DNA from: Cristatella mucedo
Lineage: Eukaryota > Bryozoa > Phylactolaemata > Cristatellidae
Direction of reading: 5' to 3'
Length of the DNA: 64,000 nt
NCBI GenBank assembly: GCA_009760855.2
Contig: WPIO01000073.1
Span: forward strand, 1,601,501-1,665,500
A program made the position numbers and the translations under genes. Shown here one piece after another: positions 1-12,208 of the stretch. The notes under the pieces were generated by a model. It was not told the DNA's origin, made no database searches, and saw nothing but the letters and a program-made list of their open reading frames with translations. The stretch's first letter is position 1, and each line of letters starts with the position of its first letter.

Positions 1-1158
1 TCTTTTCACGGTTTATACTCTGCCTCTTGCTGATGTGATTGCCAAGCACAATCTAGACTTTCACTTCTATGCAGATGACACTCAGTTGTACCTTTGCTTT
101 GATCCCTCCCAGCCTTCGAGCACCTCAAATTCTCTCAACTCACTAGCTGCATGCATTGATGACATCCGCACATGGATGGCAGCAAATTTTCTAAAACTAA
201 ACGATGATAAAACTAACTTACTTGTAATGGGTAAACCCAGTGTGATTCAGAGATTGGAAGGCTAACTCTCAAAATTGGCTCTGCCAGCATATCTCCAGTT
301 GAATCAGTTCGAAATCTAGGTGTCTTGCTTCAAAGCGACCTCTCGTTAGACGACCGTATCAGCTCCACAGTCAAATCCACCTATTTTCAGCTTCATAACA
401 TTGCTAAAATTCGGCCTTTTTTAGATAAAGATACCACGTCCAAGTTGGTCCATGCATTCGTGACATCCTGTCTCGATTTCTGCAACTCACTGCTTACTGG
501 CCTACCAGCATGTGCAATCAGGCATTTGCAGCTGGTGCAAAACCCTGCAGCTAGGCTTGTCTGTCGTGAGCGTCGCAGTTGCCACATTAAACCACTTCTC
601 GCCGACCTGCACTGGCTACCAGTCAAGCAACGGATTGACTTCAAGGTTTTGTCGCTCACTTTTAGGTCCCTTCATTCTTTGGCTCCAGCCTATCTCTCAG
701 ATCTACTCCCCCATCAGGCCAAGCATCGTACCACCCGCTTTTCGGAATCCAACAGTCCACAAATACCTCGTTCAAACCTTTAATCCTTTCGAGACCGTAC
801 ATTTAGTGTGCTTCCAAAGCCTTGAACTCCCTCCCGACTTGCGTCAAAACATCCCCCGACCTGACCACATTTAAAAGGAACCTAAAAACACACCTATTTA
901 GGACAGCATTTAGTGGGTCCCTGTGATTCGTCCTTGATGTGCTTATGTGTGCTGACACTGTGCATGCTGCCACTAACCACATTCACATGCTGACCCTGTG
1001 CATGTCACCCCTAACCATATTATTCATTTTGTTTGTTTTTCAAGCACGATTTTACTCACCATTCAATTGCTTTTCACTTTGCAGCAAATGTAAAGCGCCT
1101 AGAGAGAGATTAAGTTCTCTGAGGGCGCTTTATCAAGTGAATTATCATTATTATTATT
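1..1158 (+). mobile_element. LINE-A (L2/CR1-group) retrotransposon, 3' part, decayed
   Basis: The fragment enters inside the reverse transcriptase and runs to the element's 3' end. The catalytic motif FYADDTQLYL is read near 68-97, the thumb/connection region follows at 325-783 with LHWLPVKQRIDFKVLSLTFR, and the 3' UTR ends in a TTATTATTATTAT tail at about 1140-1158. Such products copy the element RNA at a nicked target. The frame is broken between the RT core (35-265) and the downstream part (325-783), and again after about 783, where the C-terminal end is in another frame. The same late break occurs in the copy at 45030-45985, so both belong to one already defective subfamily. Confidence 0.9.
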
Positions 1159-2800
1159 ATACAGTGATCTGAGAAAGTAAGTGTAATTTACACCGATGAA
1201 AATATTCCAACCTCTGCACGAAACTTGTGAATGACTATCGAATCCACGGAACGTCAATTGCATCGCTAAGTTAATCCACTCCTCTTCATAGGAGTTTGTA
1301 ATCCAAGAGGGAAAGAAGCACCGAGCTCCAATCGTCCAATGGCTGTTCTGACTGCTGGATTCCTTCTTCAAGTATCTTTTTCAAGGCTCTACCTATTAAA
1401 ATCATCGATGGAGAGTAAGCACAGTGCATGCAATCAGCTCGATGTGAACAATGAGGCCGTATGGATATCAAACACACGCTTTCAGCGAAAGCAACGAAGA
1501 TTTTGATGGTAGCTCCGTGAACGAATTTCAGAATCGTGTCCAGCATGGTTTTCACAAGTTTTAAAAGGCTTGCGTTTTTCTTCTTGCAAAGGCATGTGAA
1601 GCTGGCAACACATGTAGCATTAAATAATAAATTATAACTATTGTCTGACCCAAAAGCCTTATTTTGTTAGTGGCACAAGACCCTTAATGGCTTTAACCGC
1701 CACTTGCAGCTGGCAATAAAGGATTGCCCGCTGCCTAATTCAAACCCACGACATCAGTTGTGAAAAGAGAGCCCCCTTACCTTCTTGGCGATCAGGGCTC
1801 ACTATCATAATACAAATAATATAGCGTGAAAACTACTTGCTCTGAAATATTTCGCACCGATGTTATGTTTTAAGGATTGAGCGGCATCACATAAAGATTA
1901 GATAGAGTTTGAAAAGCGACCACAGTTTAATTAAAACAAATTCTCAAATGATTGAATGACATGGAAACCAAGGTACTTAACGATTAGCTTAAGTCATGCA
2001 GATCTAATTGAACAGCTTGCAGTTATTCTTCTTATGCTACATGATGAATTATACCAAGAGGTAGAGCCAGAAGTGGGCAGTGGAATTTGGCCTCCCATCA
2101 AGATCCCGGGCGGTGGGACACTACCGCTCGTTGGATCAGGACAGAATAGGATCGTGGTAGGAGCAGCTGTCTAGGAGTCTCTTCGGAATGGGCTTTTTCG
2201 CATATCCACTTCCTTCAGTTAAGCTCTCACACACTGTAATTGCAAGCTATAACTTTTTCAAGACTTTCGGAACTCGTCATACATTATAATCTTGGCGCTC
2301 CCTTGTAATTCTTCATAAAATGTCGGTGTCTGATAGCTATGCCAATAATGATTACAAATATGTCATCTCTTTCGCTTTTGAATTGATTACATTAATAAAA
2401 AGGATGGCATACATTTTCGCATTTTGTAAAACATACGAACGGTTGGAGTGAGCACGACCACTTCAATCTTACGCAAAGATTATCAATGGTTCTTACTCTT
2501 ATATATTGTCAAACTTGACATTTCTAATTTCGTAAAGATGATGTCCTCATAAACACTGATGATACTAAAATTACCGGATTTGAAGCTTAAGTGCTAGCTA
2601 TCAACTTGGAGGACGAAGTCCTTCGTCGGATCGACGTCACGAGAAGCTCGCAGCTACGTCAAGTGAGTACTTTATGAAGTACTCCTGCAACGTTAACGGT
2701 ACTTCACTGGCAACTAAAGAAAACTCGTGAAACCGGCAAGGCTTAGTAGTCGGCGTCTTGTCACGCCAATAAAAAAACCTGTACGGTAGCGAATTTACAG
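1159..2800. repeat. Block D, unit 1 copy (start of the large tandem unit)
   Basis: This block is repeated at about 23470-25380, 38400-40330 and 59700-61255, always directly after a LINE-A 3' tail and in the same orientation. It carries the 3' exons (E7, E6, E5) of the minus-strand gene and an old SINE at the same internal position in all four copies. The unit 1 copy lacks about 200 bases that follow the LINE tail in the other units. From about 2690 to 3250 only unit sequence shared with 25340-25860 is seen, with no gene beyond the listed exons. Confidence 0.75.
1685..1806 (-). mobile_element. tRNA-derived SINE, old copy in block D
   Basis: Read on the minus strand there is a tRNA-like head (A-box region near GCCAAGAAGGTAAG, B box like GTCGTGGGTTTGAA), then the family body with the CTTTATTGCCAGCTGCAAG stretch. 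The same insertion is found at the matching place in all four D blocks (24245, 39180 and 60685), so it predates the tandem duplication. Confidence 0.7.
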
Positions 2801-3462
2801 TTAGAGTTTCAAGTAAACCGGTCGCACTGAACTATTGGAGATGTTTGGAAAACATGATGCCCTGTTAGAGTGCAAAATGGAAAATTTCACTATGTCAGTG
2901 TGTTTGCGACTGCAAGAAGGTATATTTTTACGATCTATTGAGCATTCCTTCATTGAGTATTTTTCTATACAAGAGTTTTCCAAAAAAAGTTTAATTGGCA
3001 ATTACTCGGCATTCATTCTTGCATGTGAACATCTGATGAATCTTTTTCGGTTAATTACAAGCAGGCTTGCTAATTTAAGCCTGGATGCTTAGATCGTTCC
3101 CCAACACCACCGGTAGCGGCGATCTATTCTGTCTATCGGACAGTAAAAGGGAGCTTCGAGTGGCCATATTTGAAGTTTAGCTACAAGTTTGTCGCACTGC
3201 GGGCCCTAATGCATGAGCAGCATCTATCGAATCCTTTGAAATGACCCAAGTGGTCTGCTCACCGTGGGCACGAATCACGGCTAAAAATTATCGCAAAGCC
3301 TTGGGATACTTGCCAGTGACAGCCACTGTAGGTAGATCGGCCCTAACAATTTGTGCAGTAGTTCCTCGTAGATCGACGTGGTCTAATCACAAATCTGTTC
3401 GGGCTCATCTGAGATCCGCAATGTTTCTCGTGCGACGCTATGCCCACTACAGATAGCACGCC

Positions 3463-3845
3463 AGCAGCAGCGTTAGAAAGCTCTGCGTTGGGCTGCTGCT
3501 CTTGAATCTCAGCAGATTGATCCAGGCTATTGGCAGATCGATCCAGACTCCTCGAAAATTGAGGCGGTCTCGGCATAGATCGAGCCGAGCTCTTCCGAGA
3601 TCGGTGCTTCCTCTCAACTGCCGGGGTGCACATTGCCAGGGAGAGTGGTGCAGGTGTCTCCTCGGCGACGTTGCTTTGTCCGGACAGTCCACAAGCAGCA
3701 GCAGCGTTACAAGGCTCTGCATTTGGCTGCTGCTCTTGTATCTCAGCAGATTGATCCAGGCTAGTGGCAGATCGACTCAGACTCCTCGAAAATTGAGGCG
3801 GTCTCGACACAGATCGAGCCGGTCTCGTCCGAGATCGATCTAAGC
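3463..3845 (-). repeat. In-frame 234-base tandem duplication inside exon E3 of copy 1
   Basis: Positions 3463-3610 and 3697-3845 are nearly the same sequence, 234 bases apart, equal to 78 codons, so the frame is kept. Each repeat encodes the peptide RPPQFSRSL followed by a serine/arginine-rich stretch with SLDQSAEIQEQQPNAE. Copy 2 (26600-26800) has a single version. Confidence 0.75.
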
Positions 3846-4746
3846 TTGTCAAAGATCGATCCATGCTCGTTGTCGATGGTTGTATTCTTTCCTGTTTTCT
3901 TTGCCGAGATTGGTCAGTGCCACCTCTGCTGCAACTACTTCCGCTTTCCTGCCTAGCTTTGGCGGAAATCTCAAATTTCCTGTAATATTCCTGATCAGGA
4001 AAAAGCTGGCCTTGCTTAAAGTAGAAATTATCCAAACTAATTCTGTGCTCTTCTATATCTGTCACTGCAAAGATAACTCTCTCTAGGTTTCGTGGCCCTG
4101 CTCATGCATGCATGCCTACTGACAAATATTTATGCTGCAGCAGAGAGATCGTACTCACGGTGATTTACGACGTCTACTTTGGACCTCTGAAATACGGAAG
4201 AAACCGCAGCCAATCATAACGTACAGATATAACTTTTATAACGAATTATAACACATGACGCTCTGTCGCATGCTAATATCATTTGCTATGGGCTACTGAA
4301 TGCTATACCTTAGAGAAGTACAGTCACTCTCTTGCAAAATTACGCACAGATAGATGCACACTAAGTTAACAGATTACTCATCATTCTCTTTTTCTCTCCC
4401 TTTCTCTGTATATTTCTTGCTCTCCCCCCTTTCTTTATACCTATATTTGCACTACAGGTAGATATAAATATGCATACTTCCTCCTCAGAACTTACCAACC
4501 AAGTTTTCGAGTTAGGCGGCAGATAATATATGTCAATACGTCTGCCTTCGCTTCGAAGGCTAGACTTTCTAAGCCATCCTAAAATTGAATGCATCTCAGT
4601 TAGCTTTGTGCAGTAATCTTGAAAGAGATTTACTGGAGAGAGCCTCATTTTACCATATGCAAATGGAAGCAGGTAATTTTCATCGACAGTAGGTGCTCCA
4701 TCTGAAACGCACAAACAAATTACTAGTTTTTACTATATATATAAAT

Positions 4747-4748
<2 letters not shown>

Positions 4749-4785
<37 letters not shown>
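4749..4785. repeat. (AT)n microsatellite
   Basis: About 18 AT dinucleotides in the intron between E1 and E2 of gene copy 1. Unit 2 has a shorter AT tract plus a LINE-B insertion at this place (27704-28085). Confidence 0.95.
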
Positions 4786-4787
<2 letters not shown>

Positions 4788-5404
4788 TACATGCTTGGAT
4801 GTATATATAAGATTACTTATCAGGACGAGGTTAAATTTAAATGTATATAAATTATTAAAATATCTAATGCTTAATGAATCGATAATGAACCTTTGGTTAT
4901 ACCACACTCCTCTAAAAGTGGAATATGTTAACAATCTTGTCCTACCTTTTTGCAATTGCGAAAGTATTTCGCTAATCAAGGCCCGAGATTCAACGCTCTC
5001 TTGATTTTCTGAACCGGTTCCACCTGTAGGATTTGGAGCACCGGCTCTGCTTATCACAGCAGCATTCCGAGTTGCCACTCTAGTTTCGCCTGTAGCATTT
5101 GGAATTGCAACGCTGGTTCCAGGCGATGCTTGCTGCCGATGGTCGCTCGACGGTCGATCGTCGGTTAAATCTGCTTCAATCTTTTTCTTATTTTTATGCC
5201 TTTTCTCCTTCGTTTTCGTTTCGTTCTTATCGTTGGCCTTTCGTTAGAGGCCAAGTCTCTGGTTACTGGACTGTCGCCAAATGGTGTGGCTCCGTGCCGG
5301 ACAACCTCTGGTTTGATGTCGGGTACCAGCTGCGCCTCATTGGTACGAGAAGAGTCGCCGTCCATAGCGGTCGATGCATGGCTGAGCTGTTTATCGCCGC
5401 TCAT

Positions 5405-5979
5405 TGCACTCGACCCACTACCGTCACTTGCCTTTTGCTTCGACTTGACCAGAGATCAAGCAGATGGAGTGAACAAGGAATAGTTCACGGGAAAAGAGTG
5501 GCTCTTCAGCTATCTCTGTAGGCTCGAGGAAATGTAGCTCTTCTGCCCGACGTTTGCTGCGGACAATATGTGAAGGTAGTGGCTATCCCCAACCCTAATC
5601 AGGCTTCTAAAATAAAAATTGCAACGTAAACTATTGATAGAAGCAACCGTAGTATCGTTCGACATTTTTGCCACTAGTCTACAGAGATATCTTAAACGTC
5701 AAGAGCTCAGCAATCTGCCTCTGCCTTCACCTCCTCTCAGTCAGCAATCAGACCACATACTGTACAGCAGAGCTGCCGGCATAGCACGCCTAATGCTAGC
5801 AGCTACCTAAGCACGAAACTGTCGGAAACAGAAGTTGGAGGCCTGCTGGTAATGGTCAGTCGTTGACCGCTCATCGCCAACTGACAATCTAGCTGAGGCA
5901 ATTTAAACGCTGCAGTTACAAGCACATACGAATTTGAGCAGACCGTAAAGCAGACGATTGAGATTTCTAGTAGTCTCCG
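5405..5979. repeat. Unit sequence upstream of gene copy 1, shared with 28715-29285
   Basis: This stretch is almost the same as 28715-29285 and more distantly resembles 43110-43620. It would be the 5' flank of the minus-strand gene and may hold its promoter or further 5' exons, but I see no recognisable promoter element. Short ORFs in it are not conserved in a way that supports coding. Confidence 0.5.
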
Positions 5980-6440
5980 AGAAAAATGGTCGTGCCTAAG
6001 TCATTCAAATTGACCGTCGTTAGGCAGAAACCAAAAGAGTCTAGATTTTATACTAAAGTCCGCGAAAACAATCGTCCAATTTTCCTTCTTTTTTTTTGGA
6101 AGAAAATCCTTGAAAGAATTTCCGCTTAGTTTCAGCTGTAGTTCATCTTGAAACGAATGAAATTCTTATAGTATTTCAATCGGATTCAAGCGACAACACC
6201 ACCTAGAAACTGCTCTCCTCTTTACAGCATATTACATGAGATTCAGCAATGATGACATGAATGCCACTGCCCCAGGGCTGTAAGATCTATCAGCTACCAA
6301 CAATACTATCGCTAACAATATCCTGCTTGAACGAGTGAGAACAAAACTTGGCCTTACAAAAGAGGCTCTATCTGGTTTAAATCGTACTTGTTAGCTCGCG
6401 TCGTGTCAAGACCAGGTTCGTCCATTAGAACAGAAACCCG

Positions 6441-6600
6441 AGGCATCCCACAAGGGCCCATGACATCCCACAAGGGCCCCTGGCATCCCACAAGAGCCCC
6501 TGGCATCCCACAAGAGCCCCTGGCATCCCACAAGAGCCCCTGGCATCCCACAAGAGCCCCTGGCATCCCACAAGAGCCCGTGGAATCTCACATGGGCCCG
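6441..6600. repeat. 20-base minisatellite, 8 units, inside the RT coding region
   Basis: Eight exact-length 20-base units of the type TGGCATCCCACAAGAGCCCC. The unit is made from the codons for the conserved RT motif G(I/V)PQGP, and 20 bases shift the frame at each repeat. Unit 2 has four units at 29735-29814; the copies at 44290 and 57425 have no array. Confidence 0.95.
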
Positions 6601-6826
6601 TTTTCGATATTTTGCTGTTTCCCGTTTATAATCAACCTCTGGGTAAAGAGATTTGGATCCATGGAGCACGTGATACCATTTATGCCGACGATACTAAGCT
6701 GTATTTTCTGTTTCAACTGTCTGAACATGCTACGGAGATTTATAATCTGAATGCTTGCCTTGCAGACATTCGATCCTGGATGTCGTCAAATTTCCTTAAA
6801 ATCAACGAGGATAGAACGAACCTGCT

Positions 6827-6998
6827 AATGGCTCACTTGGTAAGGTGATTGCTTTTCACGACCTCGGCCCCGAGGTCATGGGTTCGAATCCTGTGGTGGC
6901 GATTCTTTGTCGCCACTGCAAGCGGTGGTGATAGCCGTACAGGCTCTTCTGTCGCTATACAAAAAGAGGCTGATAAATCAGCTAGGATTTTTTTTTTA
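6827..6998 (+). mobile_element. tRNA-derived SINE inserted in LINE-B, unit 1 only
   Basis: A box TGGCTCACTTGG at about 6829, B box GGTTCGAATCC near 6884, then the body with GGCGATTC, a TCGCCACTGCAAGCGGTGG hairpin, and a T-rich tail after AATCAGCTAGGA. Between the boxes lies GACCTCGGCCCCGAGGTC, a near-perfect palindrome in the place of an anticodon arm. Units 2 (about 30025) and 3 (about 44535) show the uninterrupted target GCTACTTA. Confidence 0.85.
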
Positions 6999-7540
6999 CT
7001 TGCAAAACACCCCAAGTGTATCGGGAGGCGGCTCTTCAAATGTAGCTGCTGCGTTGACCATCAACGGAATGTAGCTGTCGGTTGATCAACGGTTACAGAG
7101 CAAACTTCTTAGGTTGACGCACGAGGCCCGCTTTGGCTTTGCTTCTTCATTCCTATCTGAATTGCTGCACTAGTTTAAGCCTCAGATCCAGAATGGAAAA
7201 GAAAGCAGTCATTCCATTGCTTCGCTTTTAGACGACTATAGAAAGATACTATAGCTCGACAGGTCTAAGACATTTGAACTTCTGTAATTCTTACCCAGCT
7301 GTCTGGAGCTGCTAATACAGTGCGACTCACTACCTTAACTGCTCTCCTGACTCAGCTAGGCTTCTCACTTTCTCTTTGATGCGTAAGATGAAATGTGTTA
7401 GCAAGCAATTGCTTACCGAAAGCGGTTTTGGCTCAGAGTGCCCTATACAAAACTCTCCCGCATAACATCACACAGGTTTTTGTGGCTTTGTGTAGATGCA
7501 GATGGAGATACGTTAATTTCTGTTTCACGTTCTTCTTGGT

Positions 7541-8988
<1,448 letters not shown>

Positions 8989-9576
8989 TGTCTCCGGCGG
9001 CGGCTGTTCTAGTGGGAGTTTCGCGGAGACACACCGGGCGCACGTCCGCAGTAAACGAGACTTTTCTTTATTACTATCAACGGGCGCATATATGGGCACC
9101 CCATCAATCGCTGAAGACAACACGACGTACGATTCGTAGTAGAGGCCTGATGCAGCTCCGCTTCAACGGCTTAACTATTGGCCACAGGTGAGGCATGTAT
9201 ATTAATGTCAGGCGCTTGGTTAATTACAACAGCAGTAGCCCCAGGCGCACACAACATCCCTTTCCCATGGAAAATAGATTTCCTAGTCCACCTGCGTAGC
9301 TGAGGAGGAGACGGCACTCGCAGTTAAAAATTCATGCAGCCATTGGCTCCCGGCGTTCTCTTATTCTGCCTGCTCAGGCGGTGCCCTGTCCAGCGGTTTG
9401 TCGTTCTCGCTCTGTCAGGATATTAATTTAACGCGAGCCAGCTCTGACCGGCTTGCATGGGGGGGGGGACTATATGACAGCCACTAGCAGGAATCGCACA
9501 ACAGCTTTGCTTCTCACGAGCAGCCGGTTATAAATGCTACCCAACGTTAGGCAAAGCTGGGGCACCGATCCCACAG

Positions 9577-10411
9577 TCAGGCGGTTCCTGCTGGCCACAT
9601 CCGTGCGAGCCCCGTTGGCCGGTCTCTTGAGCTCGTGGCTGGCCGATCGATCTCGCGCTGTGAGAAGCATTCCGGCTGATCATTATGGCCTCGCCGTTCT
9701 CTGATTCCCTCCGAGTCGATCCGTGGTTGTGCTGCTCTGCGCCTGGAACTATCGCAGGGAACTATCGCCTCGCCGCTGACCACTACCGTCTTGCAGCCGG
9801 AAGCCGTCACGTGCTGCTTCTCCTTCGTCTCCGGCTGCTACCACACTTGTATTGTTCTGGCTCTTTTCGGCTTAATGGCCGCTATGTCGGAAGTGGTTTC
9901 ATATCGGCTTCCTCCGACGGTGTCGCCATCGCTGCTGCAGCTGAGTGAGTTCCCCTCGTCTGTCTGACTCTTGCTGGCAGTTGCCGGTGGGATCGACGTC
10001 TGATAAAGCTGACTAGTCGCTTAGTTTTGTCTAGGTCTCGGCTCCGGCGAGCTGCTCCTTTTCCTGCCGAAACCTCTCGGCCTCAAGCTCGGCATCTTCA
10101 TCCGTCAATCACGTGAACGTCATAATTAACTCATTTCGCAACTTGTGGTAGTCTTGCTTTACTTTAGCCAGCCGATCACCCCTACCGTATATCGAGTTAT
10201 TGCCCAGACACACTGCCACAGCATGTTTTACCGGCATCGCATTGTTTTGCCTTGCTACGGCCTTCTCAAGCGTTAGAAGCCAAGGCATAAAGTACGGTCC
10301 GCCTCTAAACATTTCTTAACTCAGTATTTGCGTCCCATCTAGACCATAGAAGGTCCAGTACTCTTTTCGGCTCAAGTAAACTATTCTCTGCTGCCACTTG
10401 ATGTAAGCCAT
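9577..10411 (-). pseudogene. LTR-1 internal ORF remnants, function unknown
   Basis: Starting directly inside the terminal repeat at 10411 a frame reads MAYIKWQQRIVYLSRKEYW, crosses a TAA, then continues with GGPYFMPWLLTLEKAVAR and a coiled-coil-like DAELEAERFRQEKEQL; a separate ORF lies at 9577-9810. Unit 2 (33380-33674) keeps the same frames with different stops, and has AGGTAAGA where unit 1 has AGTTAAGA. It may be a gag-like product of LTR-1, but no zinc knuckle, protease or RT is seen. Confidence 0.35.
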
Positions 10412-10594
10412 TGTCTACGGCGGCGGCGGCTGTTCTAGTGGGGCTCTCACGGAGACACAGCCTTCGCAATAGCACGGTGAACGAGACTCCCCTTTATTAC
10501 TCTTAATCTCCTATAATGCTGTCCCTCGATTACTGGCTGAACCTCGATGTCTACATTTAAGCAGGTCACCAGTGATCTCGTCCTGAAGTTCTTT

Positions 10595-10780
10595 GGTGAG
10601 CCGTGATGGCACACTAGGTAAGGCGGTTGCTTTCACGACCTTGGTCCTGAGGTCGTGTTTTTTGATTCCTGTGGTGGGCGATTCTTAATTGCCACTGCAA
10701 GCGGTGGTGATGGCCGTAAAGGCTCTTCTGTCGCTATAAAAAAGTGGCTGTTTAATCAGCTAGGATTTATTTATATATAT
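10595..10780 (+). mobile_element. tRNA-derived SINE in LINE-A, unit 1 only
   Basis: Head GTGATGGCACACTAGGTAAG, palindromic middle CACGACCTTGGTCCTGAGGT, weak B box, body with GCCACTGCAAGCGGTGGTGA and end AATCAGCTAGGATTTATT. In unit 2 (about 33860) the LINE runs through this point without it (AGTTCATATCCCAATCAAAG). Confidence 0.8.
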
Positions 10781-11834
10781 CCCATTCAAAGAAGACAATT
10801 AGTCCTTCGGATTTTATCCTAACTATCCTGCTCCTACGTTTAGCCTCAGGTCATGTCTCAGCACCTTTCAAAAAAGCTGTAGTCAGTACACTTCTCAAGA
10901 AAGCGCCAGTAGACCAAGAGAACTTGAACAACTACCGCACAGTCTCCTTCCTACCATTACTATCAAAGACACTAGAACGGGTCGTGGTGGACCAGCTAAA
11001 CGTATAAATTGAAACTTCCAGCCTTGTTAGTAAGCTCCAGTCTGGCTGTAGAGCTAATTACTCCACAGAATCAGCATTGCTTAGGGTGTACTACGACCTA
11101 CTTAGGAATGCCGACACAGGTAGAGTATCTCTGCTTGTTTTGCTCAATCTTTCGGCAGCTTTTGATACTTTTGATCACCAAGTTCTTCTAGAGCGCTTCT
11201 CATCTCGCCTCGGCATCACTGGCACTGCTCTGCAATAGTTCAGATCCTATTTGAATGGGAGACTCCAGCGTATTGACTTGAATGAACAAAGATCATCCGA
11301 GGTACCTCTGAAATATGGGGTTCCTCAGGGCTCTGAGCTAGGTCAGGATCTTTTCATGGTTTATACTCTCCCTCTTGCCGATGTGATTGCCAAGCACTAT
11401 CTAGGCTTTCCCTTCTATGCGGATGACACTCAGTTGTACCTTTACTCTGATCCTTCGAGCACCTCTAATTCTTTATATTTCCTTGCGGCACGTGCTTATG
11501 ACATCCCCACATTTATGGCAGAATACTATATTAAAATAAATGATGTAAAACTAACTTACTAGTTATCGGCAAACCAAGTGTGATTCAGAAATTGAAAGCC
11601 GAACGCTAAAAACTGGCCGTGTCAGCATATGAACTGTTGAATCTGCACGAAATCTAGGTGTCATGCTCCAAAGTGACCGTCCGTCAGATGGCCACGTTAG
11701 CTCCACAGTCAAGTCTGCTCATATTTAGCTACACGTCATGACTATAATTCGGGCTTGTTTAATTATGGATACCACATCTAACTGGGTCCGTGCATGTGCG
11801 ACATCCCGTCTTGACTTCTGCAACTCACTGCTTA

Positions 11835-12182
11835 TAATAATAGTATTAATAATGTACTTGATAATACCCCCTCAGAGAGCTCAATCTCTTTCTAGGCGCT
11901 TTACATTTGCTGTAAAGGAAAACGTAGTTAAACAGTGAGTAATACCATTTTTGATAAAAAAGCATGAATAACAGGGTTAGGGGTGACATGCACAGGGTCA
12001 GCATGCAAGTGTGGTTGGTGACACCATGCACTGTGCCAGCATGCATTTGCACACGAAGGATGAATTACAAGGACCCACTAAATGCTGTCCTAAATAGGAG
12101 TGTTTTAAGTTCTTTTTAAATGCGGTCAATTCAGGGGATGTTGAGACGCAAGTTGGGAGTGAGTTTCAGGCTTTGGGAGCAG
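11835..12182 (-). mobile_element. LINE-A 3' end inserted in another LINE-A
   Basis: A short 5'-truncated copy in minus orientation: its AATAATA tail is on the left at 11835 and the 3' UTR runs rightward to about 12182. The host LINE reads CACTGCTT before it and GCTTGCTGGCCTACC after it, giving a probable GCTT target duplication. Confidence 0.75.
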
Positions 12183-12208
12183 CTTGCTGGCCTACCGACA
12201 TTTGTAGC

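Larger units (their letters stand above)
1286..5404 (-). pseudogene. Unit 1 copy of the multi-exon MBD-like gene, broken
   Basis: Exon-like segments in transcript order: E1 5404-4946 (begins MSGDKQLSHAS), E2 4701-4496 (206 nt, as in copy 2), E3 from 4064 to about 3343, E5 2684-2497, E6 1601-about 1460, E7 1388-about 1290. E1 ends at a GTAGGA donor; E2 lies between a TTTCAG acceptor and a GTAAGT donor. Defects: a frameshift in the lysine-rich tract of E1 near 5165-5215, an in-frame stop in E5, a 1-base indel in E7, and absence of the block that holds E4 in units 2 and 3. E3 contains an in-frame 234-base tandem duplication. E2 resembles half of a methyl-CpG-binding domain. Exon calls rest on ORFs, splice motifs and comparison of units; the product is not identified by homology search. 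Confidence 0.5.
5980..7540 (+). mobile_element. LINE-B retrotransposon fragment, unit 1, with SINE and minisatellite
   Basis: A second LINE family. The region corresponding to 57000-57240 is recognisable at about 5990-6230; the RT block with GIPQGP lies at 6441-6470, and YADDTKLYF is read near 6680. The 3' end at about 7310-7530 matches the 3' part of the family seen at 27740-28085 and 56413-56640, including CTATACAAAACTCTCCCGC and a GGAGATACGTTAA end. The copy has stops and frameshifts, a 20-base repeat expansion in the RT and a SINE insertion near 6827. Units 2 and 3 carry the same LINE-B copy at the same place. Confidence 0.75.

Noticed and set aside
325-783. Host gene encoding a reverse-transcriptase-like protein
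   Set aside because: It recurs many times with LINE 3' UTR and tail, in all states of decay; it is a LINE-A fragment.
4693-5004. Plus-strand ORF opposite gene exon E1/E2
   Set aside because: It starts in E2 flank and an AT microsatellite; the minus strand has conserved splice signals, the plus frame has none.
6441-6600. Regular 20-base repeats resembling a CRISPR array
   Set aside because: The repeats are contiguous without spacers, lie in a LINE ORF, and the window is animal DNA.
6829-6900. Functional tRNA gene (also near 19655 and 61980)
   Set aside because: A and B boxes are present but the anticodon arm is palindromic or abnormal and a shared SINE body follows; acceptor stem ends do not pair.
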